A stretch of DNA of 64,000 nt. Source: Catonella morbi ATCC 51271. GTDB lineage: Bacteria > Bacillota > Clostridia > Lachnospirales > Lachnospiraceae. Positions 44,048-53,061 of this stretch are shown here, piece by piece. Each line of letters opens with the position of its first letter. The first letter of the stretch is position 1. Location of the stretch: positions 62,001-126,000 of the forward strand of contig NZ_KI535367.1 of the NCBI RefSeq assembly GCF_000160035.2. Reading direction: 5' to 3'. The position numbers were made by a program, and so were the translations under genes. The notes under the pieces were generated by a model. The model saw nothing but the letters and a program-made list of their open reading frames with translations. It did no database searches and was not told where the DNA came from.

Positions 44048-44950
44048 ATGGATACAGGAATTTTACTTCAAAGCGGTACAAATGAGTTGGAGGTATTGGA
44101 GTTCAATATCGGACCAAACCACTATGGAATTAATGTGGCTAAGGTAAAGGAAATTATGCCTTTTACGGAGCCTACACCTATTCCGAATGCTCATGATACA
44201 ATTGAAGGTATTTTTATGCCGAGAGACACTATTGTTACAATAGTTGATCTTGCCAAAAGCCTTATGATACCGCCATCACCTGACAGAACTAAGGATATGT
44301 ATATAGTTACAAATTTTAATAATTTAAACATCGGTTTCCATGTTCATGGAGTTCAGGGTATCCACAGACTTACCTGGTCCGATATAACAAAGCCGGATGA
44401 AACTATTAATGATGCTGATAGAAGTGTTGCAACAGGTATTATAAAATTTGACCACAGACTCATAGTAGTGTTGGATTTTGAGAAGATTGTATCCACTATA
44501 AATCCTGAAACAGGTATCAAAGCCAGGGATATAGAGAAGCTTGGAGAAAGAACCAGAAATAATTCCCCTATTCTTATAGCAGAAGATTCTCCTATGCTTG
44601 AAAAGATGATAATTGATTGTCTTACTAAGGCGGGGTATGTAAATATAACAGCTACCGCAAACGGTGAAGAGGCTTGGAATACTCTTTTGCGCTATAAGGC
44701 GGAGGGCAAGGTTACCGACCAATGCCATTGTATAATCACTGATATCGAAATGCCAAGGATGGATGGACATAGACTTACAAAGCTTGTTAAAGAAGATAAG
44801 GAGCTTAAAGAAATACCGGTTATTATTTTTTCATCACTTATTAATGAAGAAATGAGACGTAAAGGCGAATCTCTTGGTGCGGATGCCCAGCTTACAAAGC
44901 CGGAAATAGGAAAACTGGTAGAAGCAATTGACAACTTGGTTTTAGAGTAA
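44048..44950 (+). CDS. cheV: CheV-like chemotaxis protein (CheW domain + receiver)
   Basis: A 300-residue fusion of an N-terminal CheW coupling domain (residues about 12-165; EFNIGPNHYGINVAKVKEIM) and a C-terminal receiver domain (residues about 178-300). The receiver has ILIAEDSPMLEKMI, the phospho-acceptor Asp in CIITDIEMPRMDGHRL, the conserved serine in IIFSSLI and lysine in LTKPEIG. This is the CheV layout, which links chemoreceptors to CheA and allows adaptation. GAGGGAGG precedes the ATG at 44048. No other chemotaxis or flagellar gene is present in the window. Confidence 0.92.
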   Translation: MDTGILLQSGTNELEVLEFNIGPNHYGINVAKVKEIMPFTEPTPIPNAHDTIEGIFMPRDTIVTIVDLAKSLMIPPSPDRTKDMYIVTNFNNLNIGFHVHGVQGIHRLTWSDITKPDETINDADRSVATGIIKFDHRLIVVLDFEKIVSTINPETGIKARDIEKLGERTRNNSPILIAEDSPMLEKMIIDCLTKAGYVNITATANGEEAWNTLLRYKAEGKVTDQCHCIITDIEMPRMDGHRLTKLVKEDKELKEIPVIIFSSLINEEMRRKGESLGADAQLTKPEIGKLVEAIDNLVLE

Positions 44951-44990
44951 TCTTATAAATAAACTTTGATAAAGCCAAAAATGCTTTAGG

Positions 44991-46571
44991 ATGGAGGATA
45001 GATTGGATAAGGATAATGAATCTTACCTAGATGGACTGCTTGAGACTTTTGGGCAGGAACCTCCATATGAAACTGACAGGAGGCGAAAGGCTACTGCCCG
45101 TGCTAAGTCCGGAAAGAACAAAACATCATCCTCTGATATTACGGTTGATTCTTTAGAGGAGGAATTCAGCCTTGATGATTTGGATGATTCATTTTTAGAT
45201 GATATTGATTTGGATGATTTAGCAGATCCATTGGAAGATAAGGAATATGAATCCGAAGTTTCGACAGGGGATATTCCGGATGGAAATAAAAATGAGGATA
45301 TTATACCGGAAGATGCTGACACTGTGGAGATTTCGGAAGGCCGGGAAGACTTAGAGGATTCAGGGGAAGCTGAAACAGATGAAGATGAAACCTCTTCTGA
45401 AGAAAATTCTGTTGAAGAAACAGAGCCGGGAAATGAAATAGGCGGGGATTTTGGTTCGGATGTCGGAACTGACACGGAAGCAGAACCGGGTGAAGAGCTC
45501 GGAGCGGAACTTGGCAGCGAAATAGGCGAAGAAATAGGTTTTGATGAAGAAGATGAAGCGGGAGAAATCAGTTTTGATGATACAGAACCGGTTGAAGAAG
45601 ATAATTCTTTGCCTGAAATAAATCCGCTTGATGATATGGGAGAGCCTGAAGTTTTATCCGATAAAGAGATTGAATTAAACAAATCTGCAAAGAAGGAAAG
45701 TTCAGAAAAAAAAGGACTGCTTTCTAAGATTTTTCATAAACTTTTTGCCAATGTTCCTTTGACTGAGGAGGAACTTGCAGCTATACCTACGCCTGAGCAG
45801 GAAGAAGAAGCGAAAAAAGAAAAAGAAGCCGAAGCAGCAAAAAAGAAAGAAGATAAAAAGGCTGCGGCAGAGGCTGATAAGAAGAAAAAAGCCGAGGCGG
45901 CTAAAAAGAAGGCGGCTGATAACAAGGCTAAAAAGTCTGCTAAGGATGCGGCTAAGAAGGCAGCAAAGAAGGAAGCTGAGCTAAAGCGTCTCAGAGCAGA
46001 AGCACTTGAGCAGCCGGAAGGAAAGATAAATAAGGCAGGAGCTATAATTATTTTCTTATTCTTCATAGTTGCGGCAGCAGTTGTGATAGTCGGTACTAAC
46101 ATATTTTCTTATGATATAAGTATTGCGGATGCCACATATAAGTTTGGAAACCATAAATATACCGAGGCTTATGAGGACATCAGAGGACTTAAAATCAAAG
46201 AGAAAGATATGGAGATTCACGACAAAATTTATACTGTTATGTTTGTAAATAAGCAGTTAAATTCCTATAACAATTTCTTTGCAATGGGTGATTATGCCTC
46301 TGCGCTGGATTCTCTGATAAAGGGACTTTCCCGCTATGATAAGTACATTGCACTTGCAAGGCAATTAGGAATTCACACCGATCTTGATTATGTAAGAAAG
46401 CAGATAATGGCTGAATTGCAGTCTGTTTACGGAGTTCCTGAAAGGGAGGCTCTTGAGCTGATGGATATGACAGATAAGCAGGATTATAGTGAACGTATAT
46501 ATAGTATAGTTTCCAAACTTGACACGAAGGCTATTGAGGCAGGTAAGGAAAGAAGGGAATTAGTACCGTAG
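44991..46571 (+). CDS. Acidic / Lys-Ala-rich single-pass membrane protein next to cheV
   Basis: A 526-residue protein of unknown function in four zones. Residues about 45-235 are extremely acidic, with repeated Asp/Glu and short repeats such as GEELGAELGSEIGEEIG. Residues about 265-335 are a Lys/Ala/Glu coiled coil (KKEDKKAAAEADKKKKAEAAKKKAA-type). Residues about 348-370 are one membrane segment. The final 150 residues are a helical domain (GNHKYTEAYEDIRGLKIKEKDMEIHDK), possibly TPR-like and extracytoplasmic. It follows cheV by 40 bases and may share its transcript. The start is either the ATG at 44991 or a TTG at 45003, the latter better placed after GGAGG. Confidence 0.75.
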   Translation: MEDRLDKDNESYLDGLLETFGQEPPYETDRRRKATARAKSGKNKTSSSDITVDSLEEEFSLDDLDDSFLDDIDLDDLADPLEDKEYESEVSTGDIPDGNKNEDIIPEDADTVEISEGREDLEDSGEAETDEDETSSEENSVEETEPGNEIGGDFGSDVGTDTEAEPGEELGAELGSEIGEEIGFDEEDEAGEISFDDTEPVEEDNSLPEINPLDDMGEPEVLSDKEIELNKSAKKESSEKKGLLSKIFHKLFANVPLTEEELAAIPTPEQEEEAKKEKEAEAAKKKEDKKAAAEADKKKKAEAAKKKAADNKAKKSAKDAAKKAAKKEAELKRLRAEALEQPEGKINKAGAIIIFLFFIVAAAVVIVGTNIFSYDISIADATYKFGNHKYTEAYEDIRGLKIKEKDMEIHDKIYTVMFVNKQLNSYNNFFAMGDYASALDSLIKGLSRYDKYIALARQLGIHTDLDYVRKQIMAELQSVYGVPEREALELMDMTDKQDYSERIYSIVSKLDTKAIEAGKERRELVP

Positions 46572-46581
46572 GATATGTATT

Positions 46582-46614
46582 AAAGGTGAAGGGCTTTGGT
46601 CTTTCACCTTCTTT
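46582..46614 (+). terminator. Intrinsic terminator before ung
   Basis: AAGGTGAA (46583-46590) and TTCACCTT (46603-46610) followed by CTTT, ending the cheV-distal gene. Confidence 0.65.
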
Positions 46615-46631
46615 AATGATTAGGAGGAATT

Positions 46632-47300
46632 ATGGGCAGTGTTACAAATGACTGGCTTCCTGTTATTGAGAAGGAAGCAAAAAAAGATTATTATAAAAAG
46701 CTATATTTATTTTTAAAGGATGAATATGCCCACCATATTATTTATCCTAAGTCTGATGATATTTTCAATGCCCTACATTTAACGCCGCTTAGCGAGGTTA
46801 AGGTTGTTATCCTAGGTCAGGATCCTTATCATGAACCGGGACAGGCAGAGGGACTCAGCTTTTCAGTGCCAAAGGGAGAGAAGCTTCCGCCTTCACTGCA
46901 AAATATTTATAAAGAGCTGCAGAATGAATTAGGTTGCTATATTCCTGAATCCGGCTCCCTTAGAAAATGGGCGGAGCAGGGAGTGCTTCTTTTAAATACA
47001 CTTTTAACGGTGAGGGCACATGCCGCATTTTCTCATCAGGGCAAAGGCTGGGAATATTTTACGGATGCCTTGATAGAGGCTGTTAATAAAGAGGATAGAC
47101 CTATAGTATATTTGTTATGGGGCAAGGCTGCCCAAAGTAAAAAAGAGATGCTTAACAATCCTAAGCATCTCATACTTGAGTCAGCCCATCCAAGTCCGTT
47201 ATCAGCCCATAGAGGCTTTATGGGTAACGGACATTTTAAGAGGGCTAATGAATTTCTTGTAGCAAACGGTGTTGAACCGATTGACTGGCAAATTCTATAA
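46632..47300 (+). CDS. ung: Uracil-DNA glycosylase
   Basis: A 222-residue family-1 UDG that removes uracil from DNA for base-excision repair. Motif A is [22 protein letters not shown], with the catalytic Asp and Tyr. Motif B is [20 protein letters not shown] and LLWGKAAQ are also conserved. AGGAGG precedes the ATG. Its last 6 bases overlap the convergent asnA gene. Confidence 0.96.
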   Translation: MGSVTNDWLPVIEKEAKKDYYKKLYLFLKDEYAHHIIYPKSDDIFNALHLTPLSEVKVVILGQDPYHEPGQAEGLSFSVPKGEKLPPSLQNIYKELQNELGCYIPESGSLRKWAEQGVLLLNTLLTVRAHAAFSHQGKGWEYFTDALIEAVNKEDRPIVYLLWGKAAQSKKEMLNNPKHLILESAHPSPLSAHRGFMGNGHFKRANEFLVANGVEPIDWQIL

Positions 47301-48308
47301 TAAGGTGATTCCGCAGGAATCGGCATTTTCCATAGTTTCAGGAGTCCATACCGAGGACTGGACTTCACCTATATGGGCTTTCTTCAGGAAAAACATACAG
47401 ATTCTGGATTGACCTATACCGCCGCCTACCGTATAAGGAAGTTCCTTATTAAGTATTGCTTTTTGGAAGGGGAGTTCAGCCCTGTCCATACAGTTTGATA
47501 TTTGGAGCTGTTCCTTAAGGCGGTTTTCATCTACTCTGACACCCATAGAAGAAAGCTCAAGGGCTATGTCAAGCAGAGGATAGTAGACTATGATGTCTCC
47601 GTTTAGTTGCCAGTCATCATAGTCAGGTGCCCTGCCGTCATGTCTTTCGCCTGAATTAAGTGCCCCGCCTATCTGGCTTATAAATACGGCTCCATGTGCT
47701 CTGGCAGCCTTATATTCTCTTTCTTTTGCTGTTAAATTCGGATATTCATCCTCAAGTTCCTGTGATGTCACAAAGCAAATCTGCTCCGGAAGCTCAGGTT
47801 TTATATAGTTATATTTTCTCGCCATATGCATTTCCGTGCTCTTAAGAGCTTCATATACTGACATAACAGTCTTTTTAAGAGTGTGTTCATTTCTTTCTTC
47901 TTTATTTATAATTTTTTCCCAATCCCACTGGTCTACAAAGATGGAATGAATATTATCCGTATCCTCATCCCTCCTGATGGCGTTCATATCTGTATACAAG
48001 CCTTCCCCTGAGTGAAAACCGTATCTTTTGAGTGCAAATCTTTTCCATTTGGCAAGGGAATGCACTATTTCAAGAGCCTCCTGTTCAGGCTGTTCCTTTA
48101 AGTCAAAAGCCACAGGTCTTTCTACCCCGTTTAAGTTGTCATTAAGTCCTGTTTCGGGACGGACAAAAAGAGGAGCGGAAACTCTGGTAAGATTAAGCTG
48201 TTTCGCAAGCTCACGTTCAAAATAGTCTTTAACTGATTTTATAGCAACCTCGGTTTCCCTTATGCTAAGGGCAGGAGAGTAACCTTCCGGAAATATCTCA
48301 TTTTTCAT
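47295..48308 (-). CDS. asnA: Aspartate-ammonia ligase (AsnA)
   Basis: A 337-residue ammonia-dependent asparagine synthetase of the class II tRNA-synthetase fold. Conserved elements are [61 protein letters not shown] and the ATP motif [11 protein letters not shown]. The length is standard. On the minus strand, GGAG lies before the ATG. It is a stand-alone unit. Confidence 0.96.
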   Translation of the reverse strand: MKNEIFPEGYSPALSIRETEVAIKSVKDYFERELAKQLNLTRVSAPLFVRPETGLNDNLNGVERPVAFDLKEQPEQEALEIVHSLAKWKRFALKRYGFHSGEGLYTDMNAIRRDEDTDNIHSIFVDQWDWEKIINKEERNEHTLKKTVMSVYEALKSTEMHMARKYNYIKPELPEQICFVTSQELEDEYPNLTAKEREYKAARAHGAVFISQIGGALNSGERHDGRAPDYDDWQLNGDIIVYYPLLDIALELSSMGVRVDENRLKEQLQISNCMDRAELPFQKAILNKELPYTVGGGIGQSRICMFFLKKAHIGEVQSSVWTPETMENADSCGITLL

Positions 48309-48521
48309 AAAATAAAACTCCTATATTGTTATGATATAGGCTACATTATATGACATTTTTATGTAGTTATCAAGTGGCTTGTATACAGGTATGCAAGTTT
48401 ATAGAGACGGAACTAAAGATTTATAAATCCGGTAAGTTTTAAAATGGGTTACAAAAATGTTACATTTATTATCAAATATAATATTAATTTTTTAAATTTT
48501 GTATAATTGGTAAACACGTTA

Positions 48522-48550
48522 TTGACAAAATGTATAAAAAATAGTATAAG
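48522..48550 (+). promoter_or_regulatory. Promoter of the large secreted protein gene, with long leader
   Basis: TTGACA at 48522-48527, 17-base spacer, TATAAG at 48545-48550. It leaves a leader of about 265 bases that contains two similar short units (AAAACTATAAATG near 48576 and AAAATCTATAAATG near 48607). The rest of 48309-48822 shows no gene, and I could not match the leader to a known riboswitch. Confidence 0.6.
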
Positions 48551-48822
48551 TTACATGGTTAATTATGCAATATAGATAAAAACTATAAATGCTTATAATT
48601 ATAGGTAAAATCTATAAATGTATTAATTGATTAACATAGTCAGCCTATTAAAGACAAAATTAACGCCCAATGATAAACTAAAGGTTTTGAAGTATAGCTG
48701 TTTCCGGCCAATTCAGTTGTACCAAAGATCAGAGTAGTTATAAGGAGATAATTAGGTCAGAAACAATATGGGCTTGATTAAATGGAGTAACAATATTTTA
48801 TTTACAATGAGGAGAATCAGAG

Positions 48823-51624
48823 ATGAAAAGAAAAGCATTATTGGCAGGCTTTATGGCGGTGTCATTGGCATTTAGTTCAGCGGTGGTTCCTACAGGAGTG
48901 AACTCTGTTTTAGGAAACATAGCAGGAAGTTCAAGGGTGGTAACTTATGCTGCTGATCCGACAGTAATACATGTTGAAGGTATGGATAGTGAATCAATAA
49001 ATATTACAGATGAAGATTGGACCTTTGATCAAAATTTACCGGTATCAGATGGTAAAATTGAAATTGAAAACCTAAAAGAAAATGTGCTCTATTCTTTGTC
49101 CCTTCCACATTCAAATAGCAAATACACAGATGCAAAATATGAATTTGTGGTTTCAGAGCAGAATAAACCTACTTCTGCGTTTTTTGAATTCAAAAAAATA
49201 GATGGTAAACTTATTCAGTGGAGTAAGGATAAAAATAATGGTGCAGGTGGATTAACCAGTAATGAATTTACTAAAATTACTGTTAGGAGAAATCCACATA
49301 AACTTGAATTGGTGCCACTTAATGAATTTGAGGTTGTATACGAAAACGGTTCTCCTGTAGAAGATGGAGTATTAATTAGTATAATGCCTAATCAGGGGGT
49401 AGATTTAAATGGTGTAACTCCAAAAGGAAAGAAAATTGCGGTTTCAAATGGTAAGATAGTTCCTGAGTTAGATATAATATCAAATACATATTGTGAAATA
49501 GGTTTTGCACAAAATACTGCAAATTCTAAATTAGTCAGAGTAAAAGAATCAAATGTAAGTGATATTACTACAGTACATATATTTGTTGATGAAGACAAAA
49601 ACGCTTGGATTATGAAAAAACCTCTTGATTATGATACTAAATCAGAAAGATTTGAGAGAATTACTCTTATAAAAAAATCTGATACCCCTCTCTACACCGG
49701 ACCTGTAGCTTCAGAGTCGGGAAAACCGAAAGAGGATGAAATCAAAGATATTAAAGATGATAAAACTGCTCTCGGCGGAGCATCAGGAGCGGCTGTAAAA
49801 GGCAAGAAAATTAAAGCCGGTAATGATGTAAAAGTTGCTGATATTGAAGTGGTATTTGAAGATGGAACCAAAGCTCCTGACGGAATTACTTTAGACAGCT
49901 TCCGTATGAAGGATATATTTGCAGAACCTGCTCATTATAAGGTTAAAAACGGAAAGATTTCAGGCATTGTTATGAAGTCTGAAGAACAGTATAAGATAGG
50001 CTTTGATGTAAAAAATGCTGACTATAATAATTATGAAGTTGTCGGAGCTTATAAGAGTAAGAAACTTCTCAGAGTATATGCACGCTACGAAGGCGGAGTT
50101 CTTTTAAAATATGATTATGATGAGGGAATTGAAGCTCCTGAAGAGGCTGTTTCAAAGATAGTTATAAAGAAGACAGACGGTAAGCCTTCAGAGCAGGTAA
50201 AAGCAATATCCTGCCTCATTAATCTTCTTCTCAGCGACAGCGGTTATCAGCCTGAAGGTAAACTTCCTTTCAGACTGATAAGAAAAGACAATAATAAGTC
50301 AAAGCTTATATATAGCGGTGATGACGGTGTACTTACACTTATAGGTGAGGGTGATGTTTCTTATGAACTTAAGTTAGAAAAGAACCCTGTATATAAATTA
50401 AAAAATAAGATTGAATTTAGTTTTGCACCGGACAGCAACGGAACTTATCAGCCTGTGATTAAGGGCTACAAAGACGCCAATAATCTGGAGGAGCGTTTAA
50501 CCAGTCATTATATCGAATTGGTAAGATTAGACGGTAAGACACCGAAGGGTACTCCGCTTGATACAGGAGAGAACCTTGCTTCCAAGAAATATACATTAAA
50601 AGATTATAAGATAATTTATAACACAAAGAAGGTAGCGGTTAAGGAACTTCCTTTAAAGGTTAAGTCAACTGCATTAAAGAAAGATATCAAGTTTGAGATT
50701 TATAATGCTACAAAGCAGAGGGTAGAGAAGACTCTTACAGCTAAGAATGGCAAGCTTTCAGGTCTTAAACTGGTTCAGGGAAATGATTATATCATTTCTG
50801 CCGTTGATAAAGAATACAGTATGAAAAATGCTTATGTAACTATAAGCAGCGATGGTAAAAAGCTTCTTAAGAGTAAGGCTCCTTATGGTGAATTCAAGGG
50901 CTTTGAGTTAAAGAAACGTGCAAAGGCTTTAAAAGATGAAAAACAGGCAAACAGAGTAGCTTACAAACTTCCTGTTTATCTTCTTGGTAACAATAAAGCA
51001 AAGATTAAGAACACCAGACTTAGATTTATCTCCGCAAGAGAAACTATTGAAGCAGATGTTGTGGATGGCTGGGTAGATTTATCATTACTTGAAGATACTA
51101 ACTATGTTGCAGAAGTAGTTAAAGGCAATTATGCAATAGATGCTTTCCCAATGACTGTTAAGGATAAGTCAGAGTATGGTGCAAAGAAGTATGTATTCAA
51201 TCACTTAAGCTGTGGAAGCGTACAGGCACTTTACCTTATTGACAAGAAGATGGCTCACAAGAATGATACAGTTCTTTTAGGCGGTGATGGCACCACTTCC
51301 GCATCAGGCTTTAGATTTGGCAACGGAGAGTATACATTATCGGCGAGAGTACTTAAAGATGTAAAGGTTCCTGAACTTAAGGGCAAGAAATACATGGTAC
51401 TTGATGTGGATACCGTAAATATGTACAGGGTAGAACTTTCTCCTCTTGCATATGGACAGTTTAAGATTACCACAACACTTGCAGGCAAGAAGCCGGTTAA
51501 GAATGTATATTACATTGATGAAAACAATAAACTTCAGAAAGTTAAATTCACTAAAAAGGGTGATAAGTTAACATTTGAAATGAACAGTATGGGATTATAC
51601 AATAATGTAATTGAGTACAAATAA
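48823..51624 (+). CDS. Large secreted protein of unknown function
   Basis: A 933-residue exported protein I do not recognise. Residues 1-45 form a signal peptide with a hydrophobic core and a likely cut after YAA. The mature protein is beta-rich, with repeated patterns such as VVFEDGTKAPDGITLDSF and EVVYENGSPVEDGVLISI, which suggests at least two related modules. No LPXTG, SLH or membrane anchor is seen; the protein ends in IEYK. GAGGAGA precedes the ATG. The first 900 bases are AT-richer than the rest, which may reflect a later-evolved N-terminal module. The nearby genes at 51720 and 52211 are also secreted. Confidence 0.75.
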   Translation: MKRKALLAGFMAVSLAFSSAVVPTGVNSVLGNIAGSSRVVTYAADPTVIHVEGMDSESINITDEDWTFDQNLPVSDGKIEIENLKENVLYSLSLPHSNSKYTDAKYEFVVSEQNKPTSAFFEFKKIDGKLIQWSKDKNNGAGGLTSNEFTKITVRRNPHKLELVPLNEFEVVYENGSPVEDGVLISIMPNQGVDLNGVTPKGKKIAVSNGKIVPELDIISNTYCEIGFAQNTANSKLVRVKESNVSDITTVHIFVDEDKNAWIMKKPLDYDTKSERFERITLIKKSDTPLYTGPVASESGKPKEDEIKDIKDDKTALGGASGAAVKGKKIKAGNDVKVADIEVVFEDGTKAPDGITLDSFRMKDIFAEPAHYKVKNGKISGIVMKSEEQYKIGFDVKNADYNNYEVVGAYKSKKLLRVYARYEGGVLLKYDYDEGIEAPEEAVSKIVIKKTDGKPSEQVKAISCLINLLLSDSGYQPEGKLPFRLIRKDNNKSKLIYSGDDGVLTLIGEGDVSYELKLEKNPVYKLKNKIEFSFAPDSNGTYQPVIKGYKDANNLEERLTSHYIELVRLDGKTPKGTPLDTGENLASKKYTLKDYKIIYNTKKVAVKELPLKVKSTALKKDIKFEIYNATKQRVEKTLTAKNGKLSGLKLVQGNDYIISAVDKEYSMKNAYVTISSDGKKLLKSKAPYGEFKGFELKKRAKALKDEKQANRVAYKLPVYLLGNNKAKIKNTRLRFISARETIEADVVDGWVDLSLLEDTNYVAEVVKGNYAIDAFPMTVKDKSEYGAKKYVFNHLSCGSVQALYLIDKKMAHKNDTVLLGGDGTTSASGFRFGNGEYTLSARVLKDVKVPELKGKKYMVLDVDTVNMYRVELSPLAYGQFKITTTLAGKKPVKNVYYIDENNKLQKVKFTKKGDKLTFEMNSMGLYNNVIEYK

Positions 51625-51641
51625 ATTGCTTTAGTATAGGG

Positions 51642-51683
51642 CTAAAAGCCTAATGTAGAGTAAAATCTATGTTAGGCTTTTAG
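51642..51683 (+). terminator. Hairpin after the large secreted protein gene
   Basis: Perfect 12-base arms CTAAAAGCCTAA (51642-51653) and TTAGGCTTTTAG (51672-51683). The only U-rich bases are in the right arm, so termination is probable but not certain. Confidence 0.55.
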
Positions 51684-51719
51684 TCGGTGATTTGATATAA
51701 TTAATATTAGGGAGTTAAA

Positions 51720-52199
51720 ATGAAACCGGATAAGAAAAAAATAATTATTCTTCTGATAATCACTTTGGTGATTTCCTTTGCGGGTATAACGGATATCGGC
51801 AATACCTTTGCAGGCACTGTCCGTACAGCAACTGTACAGCCTGAGTCAAAGAAAACCGAAACAGGGGAAAAAGATAAAAATAAGACTAAGGATAAGAAAA
51901 AAACCAAAGAAGGAAAAAAACAAAAGAATAAGTCTAAAAAAATTAAAAAAGTATGGGTTCCGGATGTTTATAAAATAGTTAAGCATCCTGCTGTAAAGAA
52001 ACAGAAAATAAGTGTTCATTGGGTATGCCAGTGCGGAGAAGTTTTTAATTCAGACGAAGAATGGCAGGCACACCGTCCAAAGCCTTGAGACGACAAGCAT
52101 ACTTTTGCGGAGCAAAAGTTGGAGAAGGAAGAAATTATTGTTAAAAAGGCATGGAAAGAGAAAGTGCTTGTGAAAAAAGGTTATTGGAAATATGAATAA
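51720..52199 (+). CDS. Secreted CxC/His protein with in-frame TGA: candidate selenoprotein or nonsense mutant
   Basis: The frame starts with a signal peptide (residues 1-31), then a Lys/Thr-rich linker, then VWVPDVYKIVKHPAV and a metal-site-like VCQCGEVFNSDEEWQAH. At codon 123 (52086-52088) it meets TGA and then stays open for 36 more codons (DDKHTFAEQKLEKEE, IIVKKAWKEKVLVKKGYW) to a TAA at 52197. The tail echoes the segment before the CxC site, and the next gene's ribosome binding site overlaps that TAA, so the tail looks genuine. An 8-base-pair hairpin with a GGA loop begins 13 bases after the TGA. Either TGA encodes selenocysteine, or the gene carries a point nonsense mutation; read conventionally, the product ends at 122 residues. 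Confidence 0.6.
52101..52119 (+). promoter_or_regulatory. Candidate bacterial SECIS hairpin
   Basis: ACTTTTGC (52101-52108), loop GGA (52109-52111), GCAAAAGT (52112-52119), perfectly paired. The loop starts 21 bases after the TGA and opens with GG. As I recall the model, bacterial SECIS loops lie roughly 16-37 bases after UGA with a G in the first two loop positions. Confidence 0.45.
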
Positions 52200-52210
52200 A
52201 GGAGTGTTGT

Positions 52211-52927
52211 ATGCCAAACAAAAAAATTAAATTTCTGGCGGCTGTATTCTGTATAGCCAGCCTGTTGTTCATGGTAAAGACGGAGATCTTTGCGGCAACC
52301 GGCAAGAATTCGGAGAAGATAGAAATTTCCAAGTCTAAAGTCAGCTTAAAAGAGGGTGAGGAAATTACTGTTAACAATGATGAAAATGCCGATATAACTG
52401 TTGAAGTAACTTCTTCAAGTAAAAACAAGGGTTTTACGGTAAGTACCAAGGATAGCAAAAAAGTTAAAATAAAAAAGACTAACCTGGGCTTTAGTATTAC
52501 AGCACTAAAAAGTGGGGAAGCAAGAATTAAAGTTATGCTTTCTGCAAATAAAAAAATCAGTAAAACCATAAAGCTTAGCATCAGTGGAAAGAAAAAAGCA
52601 GCTTTTGGAGAGGTTGTAAAAGTTACCGGTAAAAATTTTAATAAAGAAGTGTTGAAAGCTAAGGGTAAGGTAATAGTTGATTACAGTGCGAAGTGGTGCG
52701 GCTATTGCCGGCTTTTAGAACCTATATACAAGGAAGCTGCCAAGGTAAGACCGCTGTATAAATTCACCGTGGTTGATGCTGATGAAGAGGAAGAACTGGT
52801 AGAAGGTCAGGGTATTGGAGGCTTTCCTACCCTGCATCTTTATGAAAACGGTAAGTTTATCAAAGAGGGTGGCTATATGCAGGATATGACAGTATGGGAT
52901 TTGATAGACTGGATAGAGAGCAAGTAA
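52211..52927 (+). CDS. Secreted thioredoxin-domain protein with Ig-like N-terminal domain
   Basis: A 238-residue protein. Residues 1-28 are a signal peptide cut near FAA. Residues about 33-128 resemble a BIG2-like beta domain (IEISKSKVSLKEGEEITV ... ARIKVMLS). Residues about 135-238 are a thioredoxin domain with the redox motif WCGYC and the cis-Pro region GIGGFPTLHLYENG. It should act outside the membrane in thiol-disulphide exchange. It starts 11 bases after the readthrough stop of the TGA-containing gene, so the two are almost certainly co-expressed. Confidence 0.85.
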   Translation: MPNKKIKFLAAVFCIASLLFMVKTEIFAATGKNSEKIEISKSKVSLKEGEEITVNNDENADITVEVTSSSKNKGFTVSTKDSKKVKIKKTNLGFSITALKSGEARIKVMLSANKKISKTIKLSISGKKKAAFGEVVKVTGKNFNKEVLKAKGKVIVDYSAKWCGYCRLLEPIYKEAAKVRPLYKFTVVDADEEEELVEGQGIGGFPTLHLYENGKFIKEGGYMQDMTVWDLIDWIESK

Positions 52928-52970
52928 GAAAATATAGTGAATATTGCATAATAAATGAAGAATATCATCT

Positions 52971-53020
52971 AAACATTTGTTCGAATTATGCTTGAAAAAT
53001 TAATTTCTTTCTGTTATGAT
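52971..53020 (+). promoter_or_regulatory. uvrA promoter with a possible LexA box
   Basis: TTGAAA at 52992-52997, 17-base spacer, TATGAT at 53015-53020. Just upstream, AAACATTTGTTC (52971-52982) matches the Gram-positive LexA core GAACNNNNGTTC at 7 of 8 fixed positions. Confidence 0.5.
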
Positions 53021-53061
53021 AAACAGAGATTATAACTGATTTACATCATAAGAGGAAGAAT

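Noticed and set aside
45023-45682. 219-codon Ser-rich open frame on the minus strand
   Set aside because: It is the antisense of the Asp/Glu-rich part of the plus-strand membrane protein; the Ser-rich composition follows from that, and it has no ribosome binding site.
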